From: Norana najaformis
Lineage: Eukaryota; Annelida; Clitellata; Crassiclitellata; Hormogastridae
DNA: 64,000 nucleotides
Direction: 5' to 3'
NCBI GenBank assembly: GCA_964023275.1
Contig: OZ029913.1
Span: forward strand, 41,053,757-41,117,756
Position 1 is the stretch's first letter. Each line of letters begins with the position of its first letter. This document shows, piece after piece, positions 22,501 through 33,883 of the stretch. A model generated the notes under the pieces. That model had not been told where the DNA came from. It saw nothing but the letters and a program-made list of their open reading frames with translations, and did no database searches. The position numbers and the translations under genes were made by a program.

Positions 22501-25500
22501 TCTTTACACCGACTTGGCTTTGAAGGCTGATGAGAAGCTGGCGGTCAAGTTCTATTTGGCTGTAAACAATGCTTTCTTAGCAGTGGCATCCTACATGAAA
22601 ACACTTCTGCTTCCTGAGAAGCAGCATCATGTAAGTTCCTCATCCCTTTACAACACTGAAGCACAAAGAAAATTATTGGTTTCTGTAAATATTTATAGTT
22701 TGATACAGTATGAGAAAAAAATGGGAAAAAGTTGAGAAAAGCATTGAACACAACCAAAAAGTCTTCATCAACTTAATTGATTGCAGACAAGCATTTGGTT
22801 GCTTATGGCATGACAGAAAATAGAGAGCAATGCAGGAATACAAGCGAAAATGATCAAAGTTGCACAAGAGATGTAATGTCTATCCATCATTGTATTCCTG
22901 CAATAAAGATAAACAAATAGATCATGGAATACTTCCATATAAAAATGGGGTGTCTGGTGGCGGTGGCAGTGGTGGTGTTGGTGGTGGTTAGTTTTAGAGT
23001 GGCTCAGTGGATTATGGGTGGCTTTTCGGTGGTTCTGGTTGTTTGACAGATAACCTGGCATTCTGTTAAAAAATTCTGATTGTTCTAGATTCTTTCATCA
23101 AACTGTTTTGCATGTCTGAGACTTGTCGGAGCATATGTGGGCGAAGATGATTATGTACAACGAGAGGAATTTACTGCTATACTACCGCTGATACTTGACA
23201 TTTGGTTTGTTCCTTTCTTTGTATGATTCATTGTTTATGTATTCCTGATCCTTGTTATAAGACGTCTATTACAATGCAATTCTGGAGCAATGCATGGGTT
23301 GCAAAATTAAATTCAGCTTTGGAAAATGACTTCAGTATATATTATCATGTTTGATTAGGCTCTGAAAGGAAGTTATAGGGGCATTCTGGAGTATGTGTTT
23401 GTCTTCTTAATTCTGTAGCAGTCGGAGAGATATCCCATGATATCTGTTCCACTAGCATTCCCCAGTGAATTTGTCTATAAATTGAGTAAACTGATAGTAG
23501 AGTGAGAAGATCAGGCTGCAAAGGAGAGGACTGGCCATATTCAAAGGCTAAGGCTAAGAAAATTTGCTTACATTTTATACCCATGGTTGCCTTGAAAAAT
23601 TATATTTTAGGAACTCTGTGTAGTTTTCAGTTGGAAAGTTAGCAAAGCCTAAATGAATTTCTCAACATTGTGTTTTGTTATGGACAATATTATAATGAGA
23701 AATGATATGATGGCCAAGCCAACTGGTTGAGCAGTTGCCCTGTAGCATGCCGTGTGTGGGTGTAAGCCTCATACCAATACAGTTACCATGTAGGGACCTT
23801 GAGCAAGTGCTTAACACACAACTGATCAGTTGATGCTTGGGGCTTATTAGATCGAATCTGGAACTTCTGTAGCACTGCTATTGTAATGCACAAAGCATTA
23901 GTCATTTTTTGCTTTTAGATATTGGCTCCATATAAATGTCATGTAGTGAATCTCCAAGTGGAAAGGCCTGAGTAGTTTTTGTCCATTATAGAAGAACACT
24001 TGGTGCAAAATAACTAATGTAAAACTGAATTTTTTCAGCATTTTGACTTTTATGTCAAGACGTCACTGGTGCAAAATGTGTCAGAGTAAGATCGCTCAAG
24101 CTGCGTTTTCGACAGTCGTAAGTCGGAATGGCAGTTGCCAGGCTGATGCAGCAACTGTTGAACCTGATGGCAGCATGAACAGGAGGAACAGAAGTTCAAC
24201 GTCTCGGCTGCAGTTGAATTTTGTTTCGAATTTGGTTCAGCTGAACGAGTATGTTGCATCAATTCTGTTTGAAAAAGGAGCCATGTCTCCAAATGAAGAT
24301 CTTTCAGATCTGCCAGGAGAAAGTCTAAAATCTTTATGCTTGAATAACGAGGAGAGTGACGTTGCTACTCAGCCAATGAAAGAGCACGATTCGGTATGTT
24401 TTGAGAACAGCACTACTGGTGTGATGGAGAATTCCGTGGAGATAGCTGGAAATCATTTGAAGTCTGAAAGCAGTGATTTGGCCACAGAATGTGTTAGGGG
24501 TTCTGATGTTAAGCATGAAAATACAACTTGGTACAGACAGTTGTTTGGTCTCGGCAAAATTAGTAGATGTGTCTGTGGCGAGGCCTTCTCCATAACCAAC
24601 CAGAGTCATCTTGGCAGTTCATCTGAGGATGAGATGACAGATATCCACATGACACTTCCAGATGTGGTCCGATTTCTGCTACCTGGACTTCCGTTGATGT
24701 GTGACTACGATCAGACAAAGAAGATCCTCTACGAATTCAAGTTCCAGTTCTTGCTTGTGCAATATTTCTGTGACTGGTGGCGCCGCTTGGTGAGAAAGGA
24801 GCGCGATGATGAAGCGACGGTAAGCTTTCTGCTTTTCCAATGAGCAACTTGACGTAAGCATTTGTTCAGTGGTTAAGATGTGAGCCCTTCAGATCTACAG
24901 CGGTGGTTCGAGTTCTGGATGAAGTTCACTGTGGTGGATCTGTGTGATCCATTAGGAAAGGTGGTTGGGTTGCTGTTGTGTGTGTGCTTCAGCCAGAATA
25001 TCTGTCAACTCCAGACTATGCTTCTGATGACTGTTGTTAATGGACCATGTACAAATGAGCAGTTACATTATCTTACCTTAAGTTAAGATCCTAACCTTTG
25101 AAGATCCTTACATTACCTTAACTTGCATTACTTTAACTTATATTACCTTAACTTACCTGACCTTATCTTATCTTACTGTAACTTACTTTACCTAGTATTA
25201 CTTAGATTAGCTTACCTCAGTTATCCTACCTTTTTCTGCTTAACTTATATAAGCTAACCTGAGCTAACCTTACTTTGCCTTACCTTACCTTGAAGCTCCA
25301 CCAAAGTGGTATAGATATATATTAATATGCCTCATATTCACATTTCTGTGTGACTGTCTGTGTTTTAGGTTTCGTAATAATATAAAATGTGTTATTATAT
25401 TACACAGTTTACATTAAATTATATTAATGGAGCTTGTACTAATGAGCAGTTACATTCTGTAATGATCGATGGTGTGAGGTCATTGAACATGGTGTTGATC

Positions 25501-28275
25501 AAGATATGTAGGCAGACTCAAATGAGTTGATATGTTTGTCGTAGCTCGTCATAACAGATTTGTCGGAGGCGCTGCTCAACCTGCTCGCTGATCCTGATCT
25601 GCCAAACTCTGACCTTGCTCTCATCACTCTGCTCGAGTTTCTTGTTGATCACATGAATCAGTTTGGTAATTGCACTTTTTTGGTATCAAAATCAATCTTT
25701 GTCATTGCCGGCTGAGAAATCAGCGTTTCAGTTACAATTAATTGGTTATCTCTGGTTATTCCTTTATCATTTATTTTTGGATGATTAATTGATAGCCGAT
25801 TACCAGTATGCTAATTGCTCAGTGAATCGAGTGTAATTTTTATTTAATTATTGATAATATATATATGTATAAATTAATATAGATGATTTATATATAAAGG
25901 ATTACTAGCATGATAACTGATGGATCAGAGTTATATAATGCTTTTTTGTGTTTCCAGTGACTTTGGTTATGAACTTGGACTCGACCGATTCTCGCAAGAC
26001 AGTTTTCGGTCACTTGATTGCGCTTGGATTGAAGTTAACAATGAGCATTAATTGGAATTTGTGTGAGTTTTAAGACTGGATGTTACCATAATGTTAATAC
26101 TGTGACCATGAAATGGTGTTTGCTTTCACAAAGTTTCGATCTGGTCTTATTCTTTTTAGTTTGCCAAATGAGAGTGGGTTATTCAGTGGTTGAAAACACT
26201 AGGGCTAATAGTTTTCAATTGCTAGTCCAGTAACAATCAAAGATTTCTCATGAAGGAAACTTTGTGTTTATTGTTATAAACAATTGACTCATAATTTCTC
26301 ATCAGCGAAGTTATCTTATTTTTAAGCAACTGATGTATGCTGCAAGCAATTTTTTAATTTATTATTTGATTAATTATTTTATCATTGGTAATGAGAATGT
26401 TTTTTGAAGACCTTTTCACATTCTGAATGAAAGTCATTTAGTAGGCCACCCTAATCAGTCTGAGGGCAAGTGCAGTGACTTGGCCCCAAACCTCAATGGG
26501 GCATGGCCAAATTGGCTCTTTGATTGTTTGGAAAAACGTACTAGACTTTTCTTGGTTGTTTATTTAATCTTTGCTTTTTAATTAAACTTTTCTTTTGATA
26601 CCTGTTCTTCAGCTTTTCAGGTTGAAAGGCATCTGAAAGAGTTTGTTGAATATGCAGCTGTGTTCATGTCAAGCATTTTCACAGTGGAGTCTGTTGGTGA
26701 TGTATGCCATCTAGTGGTCACAAAGGCATTTGAGGAACGTCAAGATCTCACGTTTGTCCTTGTCCTAACGGCTTTTGAAGGTTGGTCAGTTGAACTCATT
26801 TATTAGGTCAGTTGAAGTCGTTTATTAGGTCATTTGGATCAGCAGAACCTCTTTTACATCAGTTGGGCGCTTTTCAATTAGTTGAGCTCATTAATTTGGT
26901 TGTTATTTTCTCAGGTCTTACTGAATTAGCCAAGAATCATCGTTTTGTGGCAGCGGTGGTTCTAAACTCCGAATGGATGAGACAAATCATTCAGCAGCTC
27001 ACTGATGTCAGAGGTAGGTATTTAGACATTTACATATTAAGAACCTCTCAAAGGTATTGATCAATTGATTTCATTAGGCCAGGTTAGACTTTGTATAATT
27101 TATGGCTGACCCCTCCCCTAGGAGATATTAATTCCAGCCAGAAGGAAGAAGAAGACTGTATAATTTAGATTTATATTGCACCATTATATATCTCTGCAGA
27201 CCATTTTTGCAGATCCTGCTACTACCAGCTGTGTCAGATATGGGTCATAGGGTGCAGTCTGTTGTTTGGTGCACTCATTCATTCTGACACACTTCAACTA
27301 CTGCAACTCCATTCATGCAAGCCTGCCAAAATTCAGAATCCATCAACTTGAGCCTGTCCTTAACCGTGGAGCCCGACTACTGGCTAAGCTGCCGAAGTTC
27401 TGTCATATATCGTATTATATGAGGGACACACGCAACTGGCTCTCGGTTGAGCGGAGAATAAGTTTCAAGGTTATCCTACCGGGGTGAGCAGAACGACTGC
27501 TGTGGGTTGGCTCTGTACTTGCATATATCAGGGAGCTCTGTGTTCCAGTCTTGAGTCAACTGGGTTGGTGATCGTTGCACTGTCCCGCATGGAGATGAGC
27601 ACATACTGGTGCCAACATTCTGCACATAAACTGAAGCCCATTGGACCTTTCTCTTGGAATAGTCTTTTGCTGCACATATGTACTGTTGCATTTGACTCAG
27701 CAAACATTTTCAAACTGGCTTAAACGCACTTGTTTAGATCAGCAGAGAGTCGTATGTGCAGCGATTTTGTGAGGTACTTAAAAGGTGCCATATTAAGTGT
27801 CTATGTCATATAGTGTGTAATAATGAAGTTAAACAATCGTATGGTTAAGGACTTGTGTAGTTTCTGATAAATACAGATGATTGCTTTTGGAACGTTTGAA
27901 CAACTTGTCCAGGGTTGTTACACGTGTCTGCTCGGCAGGCTTGAAGTTGCAATAGTTGGATTGTAGACAGGCCCAGCGAACTACCTGATGCACCACCGTT
28001 CTGTACACTGTCTAAAAACGTGCATCTTAAGATTAACAGAAATCGGTTTATGCGTGTTAATTTGTCGTGCATTTGCGTTGTTTAACTTTGCTTTGCAGGG
28101 AACGGTTTAGAGGAACGCAGGATGTTACTCATCGAGCTGGAAAACCTGCTTTGTGCATTGGCTGGGAATGATCAAGAGATGAGAAGGAAAGCAATCGAAT
28201 TGGGATGTCTGTCTCTGGCCAGGTATGATCAGTTCTAGTTTTGATAGACAGACATTTACAAAGAAGAAGACATTG

Positions 28276-28307
<32 letters not shown>

Positions 28308-29358
28308 GCTGTTGCTGCTGCTGTTGTTGTTATTGTTCTGCCGGCGATTTTTCGATGGACCACAAGGACATCCAGTACATCTTCCTTCCTTCTTTTTGTC
28401 GCCGACATTGTCTGCTTTGATGGCACCTTTGTCGTGAATTTCGTTGGCCCGAGCTCCGAAATCTCGATCTTGACCCGCCGGCTGACCTTCGTGAGGCACT
28501 GCGGCTCCTTGACTTTGAGGACCAGTTGGCACCCAGCTGGGTCTCGTCAACCAGTTCCTGGCTTTCTCCGCTTCTTTAGTCTCGGCTACAGGCACCGCCT
28601 TCTCTCCTTTGATTTCGGCTGTTTACATAGGCGCCGTCTTGTGGACCTTGAGAGTAAATGCGCTCGATCACTGCATTAAACGAGGCTTTGGAGGTCACGA
28701 ATTCGTCTGACTGCCTCTTCTGGACGAACTCCTTCAGGTCTCTCTTGTCTTTTCTCCCATGAACCTCTGCTAATGTGTCGTCATAACTGAAGACGTTGCT
28801 TCTTCCATTGATTGAAAGGTCAAACAGAGACAATTGTTCTCGGTTAGGCAGAAGATGAGGGAAATGATGAGGAAACGAAGAGGCATCTCGGAGGCTGTCT
28901 TCCGACCGGAGATTGATCTCTGTGATGGCCAATCTTCGCTCAGATCTGGCTCCAAGAAAGTGCCGTGCAAAGCAACTGTGTTAAAGCGCTGGATAGCAAC
29001 AGAGAGATGGTGGAAATTGTTGTTGTTGCTGTTGTTGTTGTTGTTGCTGTTGCTGTTGTAACTGTTGTAACTGTTAATGCAACTGTTATTCTAACATGCA
29101 GAAAGATATTCAAATAGGCAGAAAACACAGACAGAGGGCACAGAGACACAGACAGGCAGGCACATAGGCACACATACAGACAGGCAAGCATGCAGCTAGG
29201 CATTCAGACAGACAAACAGGCAGGCAAAAGGGAATAAGTTTGAATTCTGATTTATAACAGTCGACTGAATTCACTATTTTCTTGTGTTTTTGGCTTTCAG
29301 TCTTTACGAGATGGAAGTTCTAGAAGCCGTCTTGAAGTCTGGGAAATGTGCAAAATGA
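16568..29358 (+). CDS. NCDN: Neurochondrin (NCDN), 18 coding exons, one of them inverted
   Basis: Plus-strand exons: 16568-16660, 18233-18332, 18694-18779, 19086-19150, 20134-20282, 20831-20958, 21401-21460, 22060-22229, 22436-22630, 23089-23204, 24039-24819, 25545-25665, 25958-26062, 26613-26780, 26915-27013, 28099-28222 and 29301-29358, all with AG/GT edges. The missing exon between 21460 and 22060 is on the minus strand at 21749-21683. With it the total is 2685 nt (894 aa). Matches to vertebrate neurochondrin run throughout: ERALSFLSNASTDNERLAAL, VTKSVNAKDLS, VAVAVLSCFSTDDEL, LVHLSSIEVRMILED, VVRFLLPG and the C-terminal helix. Exon 11 (24039-24819) adds about 170 poorly conserved residues, including WCKMC, absent from the human 729-aa protein. 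Neurochondrin is an armadillo-like cytoplasmic protein of neurons linked to neurite growth and CaMKII and GPCR signalling. The introns hold LINE and SINE fragments. Skipping the inverted exon brings a stop codon at once in the next exon. Confidence 0.9.
16955..17035 (-). mobile_element. tRNA-derived SINE head in NCDN intron 1
   Basis: On the minus strand GGCCGACTGGCTAGAGCGCT is an A-box-like start, CTTGTAA sits where an anticodon loop would be, and GGGTGCGAGCCTC is a B-box-like end. The stems do not pair well enough for a tRNA gene. Confidence 0.45.
17060..17480 (-). mobile_element. LINE relic, C-terminal part of an RTE-like element
   Basis: Minus-strand frames read DKDRRANQATNWILEGKRRM, RRPSNNWQDTITDDL and EMSWNEAKRSLKK. 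These match the last 60-80 residues of RTE-type LINE proteins (R-A--A--W-P-GKR--GRP---W---------G-SW-EA). It is broken, with neither end visible. Confidence 0.6.
18895..18960. repeat. Imperfect (ATC)n microsatellite in NCDN intron 3
   Basis: TCATCATC-type trinucleotide run with interruptions. Confidence 0.7.
19290..19870 (+). mobile_element. LINE relic, CR1/L2-like reverse transcriptase (NCDN intron 4)
   Basis: The plus strand reads AETTLLAVQNHIINPTDQGK, then VTAVILLDLSTACDTVDQGI (the palm motif A region), LEHWFDLS, and in other frames VPQGS-like, DYHLYTEY and LLNPSKTEFLLLGTNQQLHK-like pieces. This order is typical of CR1/L2 reverse transcriptases. It is the same family as the LINE at 61160-62140. 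Stops and frame changes show it is dead. Confidence 0.8.
21075..21180 (+). repeat. SINE/LINE 3' tail, GTGCTATATAAATG...ACATTACATTACAT
   Basis: GTGCTATATAAATGTCTAGT is followed by three ACATT units. This is the second tail type of the window (also near 23935, 25045, 34108, 50453, 54935 and 56565). It lies in the intron after exon 6 of NCDN. Confidence 0.5.
21683..21749 (-). other. NCDN exon 8 in inverted orientation
   Basis: On the minus strand CTTCTCAG precedes and GTAAGA follows a 67-nt open segment encoding EIKQAMADISPKDLRKVQDI then LE plus one base. It enters in phase 0 and leaves in phase 1. Exon 7 (21401-21460) ends in phase 0 and exon 9 (22060) begins in phase 1. Inserting it gives 30 residues between the conserved LDIL and NRDLALQLAS blocks, the same number as human NCDN has between LPLFL and NPALKLAARLA. 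No other exon candidate exists between 21461 and 22059. The junctions of the inversion are not resolved. Confidence 0.75.
21961..22050. repeat. Imperfect (GGT/GAT)n repeat in NCDN intron
   Basis: Mixed GGTG, GATG and TGGTGG units run up to the acceptor of exon 9. Confidence 0.6.
23705..23950 (+). mobile_element. tRNA-derived SINE, near complete (NCDN intron)
   Basis: The head GGCCAAGCCAACTGGTTGAG with a weak B box is followed by ACCTTGAGCAAGTGCTTAAC (a motif seen after many SINE heads), then GAACTTCTGTAGCACTGC, and an end GGCTCCATATAAATGTCAT. Head, body and LINE-type tail are in the right order in about 245 bases. Confidence 0.55.
24855..25300 (+). mobile_element. tRNA-derived SINE with a long TTACCTTA-type tail (NCDN intron)
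   Basis: A-box-like TTGTTCAGTGGTTAAGATG and B-box-like GGTGGTTCGAGTTC form the head. The unit ends ACAAATGAGCAGTTACATTA at about 25065, and then 230 bases of degenerate TTACCTTAACTT units follow. The end motif recurs at 25435-25458, probably a second decayed tail. Confidence 0.55.
27230..27760 (+). mobile_element. LINE relic, C-terminal end (NCDN intron)
   Basis: One frame reads VHSFILTHFNYCNSIHASLP, RIHQLEPVLNRGARLLAKLP and NWLSVERRISFKVI, the usual end of CR1/L2-like proteins (LDYCNSLL-GLP...LQ-VLN-AARL...LHWLPVE-RI-FK). After a frame change, GPFSWNSLL is the following W-N-L block. The endonuclease and catalytic domains are absent, and internal stops make it dead. Confidence 0.75.
27885..28020 (-). 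mobile_element. SINE copy, same family as 13840-13985
   Basis: Shares GAACAACTTGTCC, CTGCTCGGCAGG, TGGATTGTAGACAGGC and TTCTGTACACTGTC with the copy in SURF6 intron 1, in the same order and orientation. Confidence 0.5.
28272..28335. repeat. (TTG)/(GGT) trinucleotide repeat
   Basis: TTG units pass into GGT and GCT units, in the last NCDN intron. A similar run lies at 29018-29070. Confidence 0.7.
28336..28935 (-). CDS. Unidentified coding-like segment nested in the last NCDN intron
   Basis: Two overlapping minus-strand frames look like protein, not shadow. The first (about 28935-28576) reads LLPNREQLSLFDLSINGRSN, VFSYDDTLAEVHGRKDKRDL and KASFNAVIERIY. The second (about 28630-28336) reads EAEKARNWLTRPSWVPTGPQ and ends in CTGCPCGPSKNRRQ. 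Neither has a clear ATG at a sensible place. Composition is balanced and locally GC-rich, unlike the flanking intron. A donor-like GTAAAC sits at the codons for QDGAY. It could be exons of a nested gene or a decayed copy of one; a faint resemblance to small cilium-associated proteins is not enough to name it. Confidence 0.3.
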
Positions 29359-29419
29359 TGATTCACAAAGAAGATGATTCACAAAATGCACCTCTCATTC
29401 CCTTGCAATGTGCTTGGGG

Positions 29420-29425
29420 AATAAA
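29420..29425 (+). terminator. Poly(A) signal AATAAA of NCDN
   Basis: AATAAA lies 62 bases after the TGA stop of NCDN, in an otherwise featureless 3' UTR. Confidence 0.55.
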
Positions 29426-29429
29426 ATTT

Positions 29430-32400
29430 GCAAGACATTTATATAGCACATTTTAGGAAAAACAAATATTCAGCAGAACACAAGGACAGCAAATGGGGAA
29501 TGTGCTAAATATGTTCTCATTGAGACCTGAGACAATGAGACATTTAAACTCGGCAACTCAGTGCAACTGTTTCTCTTACACATGATAAGCCACTGAACTT
29601 CCGGCGGAAGTTGGACTACGTACTGCTTGGTATTAAATTATCTAGTTCAGCTGGCTGTTAAATGGCTGTTTTTGCTGTAGGTTTAAAACAATATGTTGCT
29701 ATACACAAAACTATACAAGTAGTTGTGGATTAGATGATTTGTGGAGATCTGTGTTTATCTGTATGTCCGTCTGTCAGCTGAGCTATGTGTCTGTCTGTGT
29801 TTCTTGTGTCTGTCTCTGTCTCGTTGGCTTCGTGTGCCTGTCTGGAAAAACTGCATATTCATTTCGCCTTCCAATGCGCAGTATGTGTGGGTTACATTGC
29901 ATTGCTTATGAAGACACACTGCAACTCTCATTACTGCTCCCGTGAATAAGCTGGTTCCAGCGACTTGCCTTTTGTTGGGCTGTAAAAATCTCAAGGTTAC
30001 GACCGCTCCTCCCGGTGCGATATGCCTCATTCTGTGCTTGTGTATCTATGATTACATAGGGGTTCCTGCATCGCAGGCTGGTAAACAACATCTTCAATCC
30101 TTGGGCGCGTCGCTGCTGTCGCCGAGTGTACTGGATTCTAGATCGTAACCCTTGACACGGTTATGCCCGGGGCACAAGATGCAATATGCGGAATTGGTTG
30201 TTTAATTTGCCAGAAGGATGGATGGCTACAGTTCTGTGCGTTGTTGGCGCAGGTCTTGGGGTCGTTACGGGATAAGATGAGAATTAAAATGTTCACTTTA
30301 AACCGCGCGTGCGCGCGCGACTTTTTACTATAGCACGCACAACTTTCGTGATCGTTCACGTTGTTTCAAAGTTAAATTTAGCAAATTGTTACAGCTATCG
30401 TATTTAACGTACAGTGTTCATCAGGCGAAAGTTTTCATGCCTGATGTTGCGAAACCATATGGTATGTCATTTTGGTTGTCCTCGAAAGCGGCCAAATTCA
30501 TATGGTCCACATGATACATGTATATTTGGCCTTGCCTGGTGTGAATTTCATCAGGTCCACATATTACATTTGACTTTGGCACGGTGCGCGCTGTGTGTAC
30601 TCTGGACTAATTAGGCAGTATACGATGGAGGCTTCATGAGACGGACCTAACCCTACCTGCTGCCCCCACTAACTTCATCATTATAATGTTACGCGGTCGC
30701 CACTGCAAGTTTTCACATTCTATATTCAACATTTTGCGTTTAAATAAAATGTCTAAACGAAAATTATACGACAGCAACTTTTTGACTAGGAAGAGAATTT
30801 GGGAAACATTTAAGACGGTGGCTGAGCGAATAACGAGACTGAACTGCCGTATTGAATACAGAGCAAAAAGTTATGTTAAAGGAAGTTTTTACATTACTGT
30901 TTTACAATTCCGACGACATTCTTTGGAAAGCATGCGTAACAGCCAACGCTCATGGCGATTTCACCACTGGTAACAATGAGACGAATGGAAGCTAGATTAT
31001 TTAAATATATTGACAACTGATAATACTCGACGATTCCGCTACAAACTATTTGGAGGCATTTTCAGTAGGCTCAGCAATCAACCGTGCAGCCTTTAACAGC
31101 TGACGACGATTTTACGCAGTCTGTTGTTAATGATTGGCATTTGAAAGGACTCGCCCGATTCATGGCTTGGCGTTAATTCGAATAAAGGCACACAGTCTGC
31201 TTTTCGAATATAATTAAGCGAACAGTTCGATCACAACAGTACTTGAGTCATCACAGTTTCGAATCTGTGAACGACATTCGTAACTCAAACTTTCAACTTG
31301 GCAAACGAGAAAACCTTGCAAAAATCTTAAACCAAATTCTGACGCCTAAACTCTGTCTAGATACAGACCGACTAGCTTAGCTAAATTACAGACATTGAAT
31401 ACGAATTAAACACTTTCAGTAGAGCGTAACGCTTCACTGCCTGTGAGCACGAATCAGCTAATGAACATAAGTAACAAGCAAAGTAAGCTACGTCAGTTGC
31501 AGAACGATTCACGCAGTCTGCATGTGACTGGCCCTTTGAGGCCTATGCTCACGACAGCATCATAGCCTATTCTAGATCACAGCACTCCGATGAAGTGCGG
31601 ACATCCGCAAATTGGCGTCCAAAGTAGGTTATTTTTGAGGGATGTCCTTTATTGCCGATCCCTAACACAAACGATAGAAGCTTACAAAAACTTGTCCCAA
31701 GTCTTGTTCTTTTATAAAACGTGATTTTATTGACTTTACTTTTGGCCTATTAGATATGGAATCTTTAACAGACTAGAACGCGCGATCCCAAATGTTACCA
31801 ACATCGCGGCAGACCAGCGCACGAACCGCGAAAAAATTAAAGGGAACATTGATGAGGGATATAATCCATGGGTGTTGTCTTCCTAGAGCAAGGCCGGATC
31901 CATGGACTAGCTATCAGGTCATTACCTCCTTATGATTTTAAAACGCGAATTTGTCGGTGAAAGTGGAATTCGTAGAAAACTTGAAGATTCATGCACAACA
32001 AAATTTTAGAACTGCGGTAGTATTCAAACCTTATAATCCGTGTGCAAAACTTTAGAATCTGTGGGCGAAATCTGAGCTCAATGCAGTTTGCTGACATGTT
32101 TCTTACGATGCAAGACGAGTCGTCGAGAAGACGTTGGCGTGTGTTTTGGAGCGTCGAGCATCATTCAGTCGATGCCTGGAATGCCATCGGAGACATGAAT
32201 GTAGGCCTACTTCAAGACAAGTGCAATGAATGCGCGGTGTTCCCTTTTGTTGCGGCGCTTCAAAGAACACGCCGACATGAGTTGGCCATGATGGGTTAAT
32301 TAACATCAAAGGATCATCTGCTCCCCGCGCCTTATTGATCCGAGCTGTAGCATACGTGGGATCGTGCGTCGATAGCCATGTATTTGTATCTGTATTTGGT

Positions 32401-32458
32401 TGCGTGTATCCGTGTTTGTATCTCTATCTGTGTTTGTAGTGTTCGTGGGTTCATTGAC
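29430..32458. other. Intergenic stretch without a recognised gene
   Basis: Low-complexity GTCT-like runs occur near 29750-29830. A 74-codon frame starting MSKRKLYDSNFLTRKRIW near 30748 looks faintly like the start of a transposase but has no supporting context. No other domain, RNA gene or repeat family could be recognised. Confidence 0.45.
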
Positions 32459-32514
32459 AGTTTCCGAGAAAGAAATGTCAGTGATGTTTAAGTTTGCTTT
32501 GTTTAGTTGGTAAT
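32459..32514 (+). repeat. Left direct repeat flanking a LINE fragment
   Basis: Starts AGTTTCCGAGAAAGAAATG and ends TAGTTGGTAAT. The copy at 33836-33883 is identical over the first 31 bases and the last 11, and differs by one substitution and an 8-base indel. Confidence 0.85.
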
Positions 32515-33835
32515 AAGACACTTGAACGCTTAATCCTGCATAGGATTAGCCTCACCCTTGAAGATCATATTGTGGTGGAGCAGGCTGGCTTCAGGCAGGG
32601 CCGCTCCACATGTGACCAGGTCCTCGCCCTCACAACGTACATCGAAAACGGCTTCCAGAACAACTTCAAAACTGGAGCCGTTTTCCTGGACCTCACAGCA
32701 GCATTCGACACTGTTTGGCACACGGGGCTGCTGCTGAAGATCTCAAAGGCATTCCCAACGTGGTTCACGGAGATGATAGTGGTCTTCCTCAGAAACAGAC
32801 GCTTTCGGGTGCACCTGGGCGACAGGATCAGCTCGTGGAGAACCCAACTCAATGGGCTCCCCAGGGCTCGGTCTTATCACCATGCCTTTTCAACATCTAT
32901 GTCAATGACCTCCCAACAACGCAATCTCGTAAATTTGCGTATGCTGATGACATCGCCCTGGGGGTGCAACGTAAAACTCTGGAGGAAGTGGAAGAGGTGC
33001 TGAACGCGGACGTTGAGCGGCTGGTGGGGTACTTTAAGATGTGGCGACTCCAACCAAGTGTAACCAAGACAGTCTCCTGCGCCTTTCATCTCTACAATGC
33101 TCAGGCCAATCGAGAGCTGAGAATCTACCTCCACGGGCAGCACATCAGACATGAGCCGTACCCGGTATACCTGGGTGTGACCCTGGACAGGTCATTGACT
33201 TATCACGAGCACATGAAGAAAACTGCGGCCAAGGTTGGTACTCGTAACAACCTTCTAGGCAAACTTGCCGGCTCAAGTTGGGGAGCCAATGCCCAGACCC
33301 TGCGCAGTTCAGCACTGGCCCTGTGCTACTCAACAGCTGAGTATTGTGCACCTGTCTGGGCTCGCTCAAGCCACACGCACCTGCTTGACGTAGAGCTGAA
33401 CACATCAATGCGCATCATCTCCGGCACACTTCGTCCCACCCCTCTGCCGTGGCTTCCGGTCCTAAGTAACATCCCTCCACCACATCTCAGAAGACAGGAG
33501 GCGACGGCGAGACTACTCGCTAAAGTCCAACTGAATGACAGTCTCCCGCTGAACGCTGATATCGCACTCCATCCAACTGTGCGTCTACCGTCGAGACGGC
33601 CTGTGTGGCTGAATTCACCAGTGGACATGACAGCTAATTCGGTCTGGAGTTCCGAGTGGTCTGCAACTGATGTTGTAAACCATTCCCTCGTGTCCGTGCC
33701 ATCTGTCTGGCCCCCTGGTTTCACCTTGCCACGTCGCCTCTGGTCTACTCTGAACCAGTTCAGAACCGGTCAGGGCCGCTGTGCGGCGAATCAGGTTCGA
33801 TGGAAGCAGGCTACCTCCCCTTTCTGCAGCTGTGG
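32515..33835 (+). mobile_element. LINE fragment, Jockey-like reverse transcriptase, cut at both ends
   Basis: Begins inside the fingers domain (KTLERLILHRISLTLED, then EQAGFRQGRSTCDQVL), continues AVFLDLTAAFDTVWHTGLLL (motif A), changes frame once near 32860, then APQGSVLSPCLFNIYVNDLP, FAYADDIALGV (catalytic box intact), YLGVTLDRSLTYHEHM, LALCYSTAEYCAPVWARSS and the C-terminal WKQATSPFCSCG. The long second frame (about 320 codons) is still open, so the copy is fairly young. The endonuclease and 3' UTR are missing, so it did not arrive by ordinary target-primed insertion of a 3' end. Confidence 0.85.
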
Positions 33836-33883
33836 AGTTTCCGAGAAAGAAATGTCAGTGATGTTTGAGTTTTAGTTGGTAAT
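33836..33883 (+). repeat. Right direct repeat flanking the LINE fragment
   Basis: Second copy of the repeat at 32459-32514. The LINE sequence stops directly before it. Confidence 0.85.

Noticed and set aside
30748-30973. Frame starting MSKRKLYDSNFLTRKRIW, reminiscent of transposase N-termini
   Set aside because: Resemblance stops after the first few residues; no domain follows and the downstream frames are closed.
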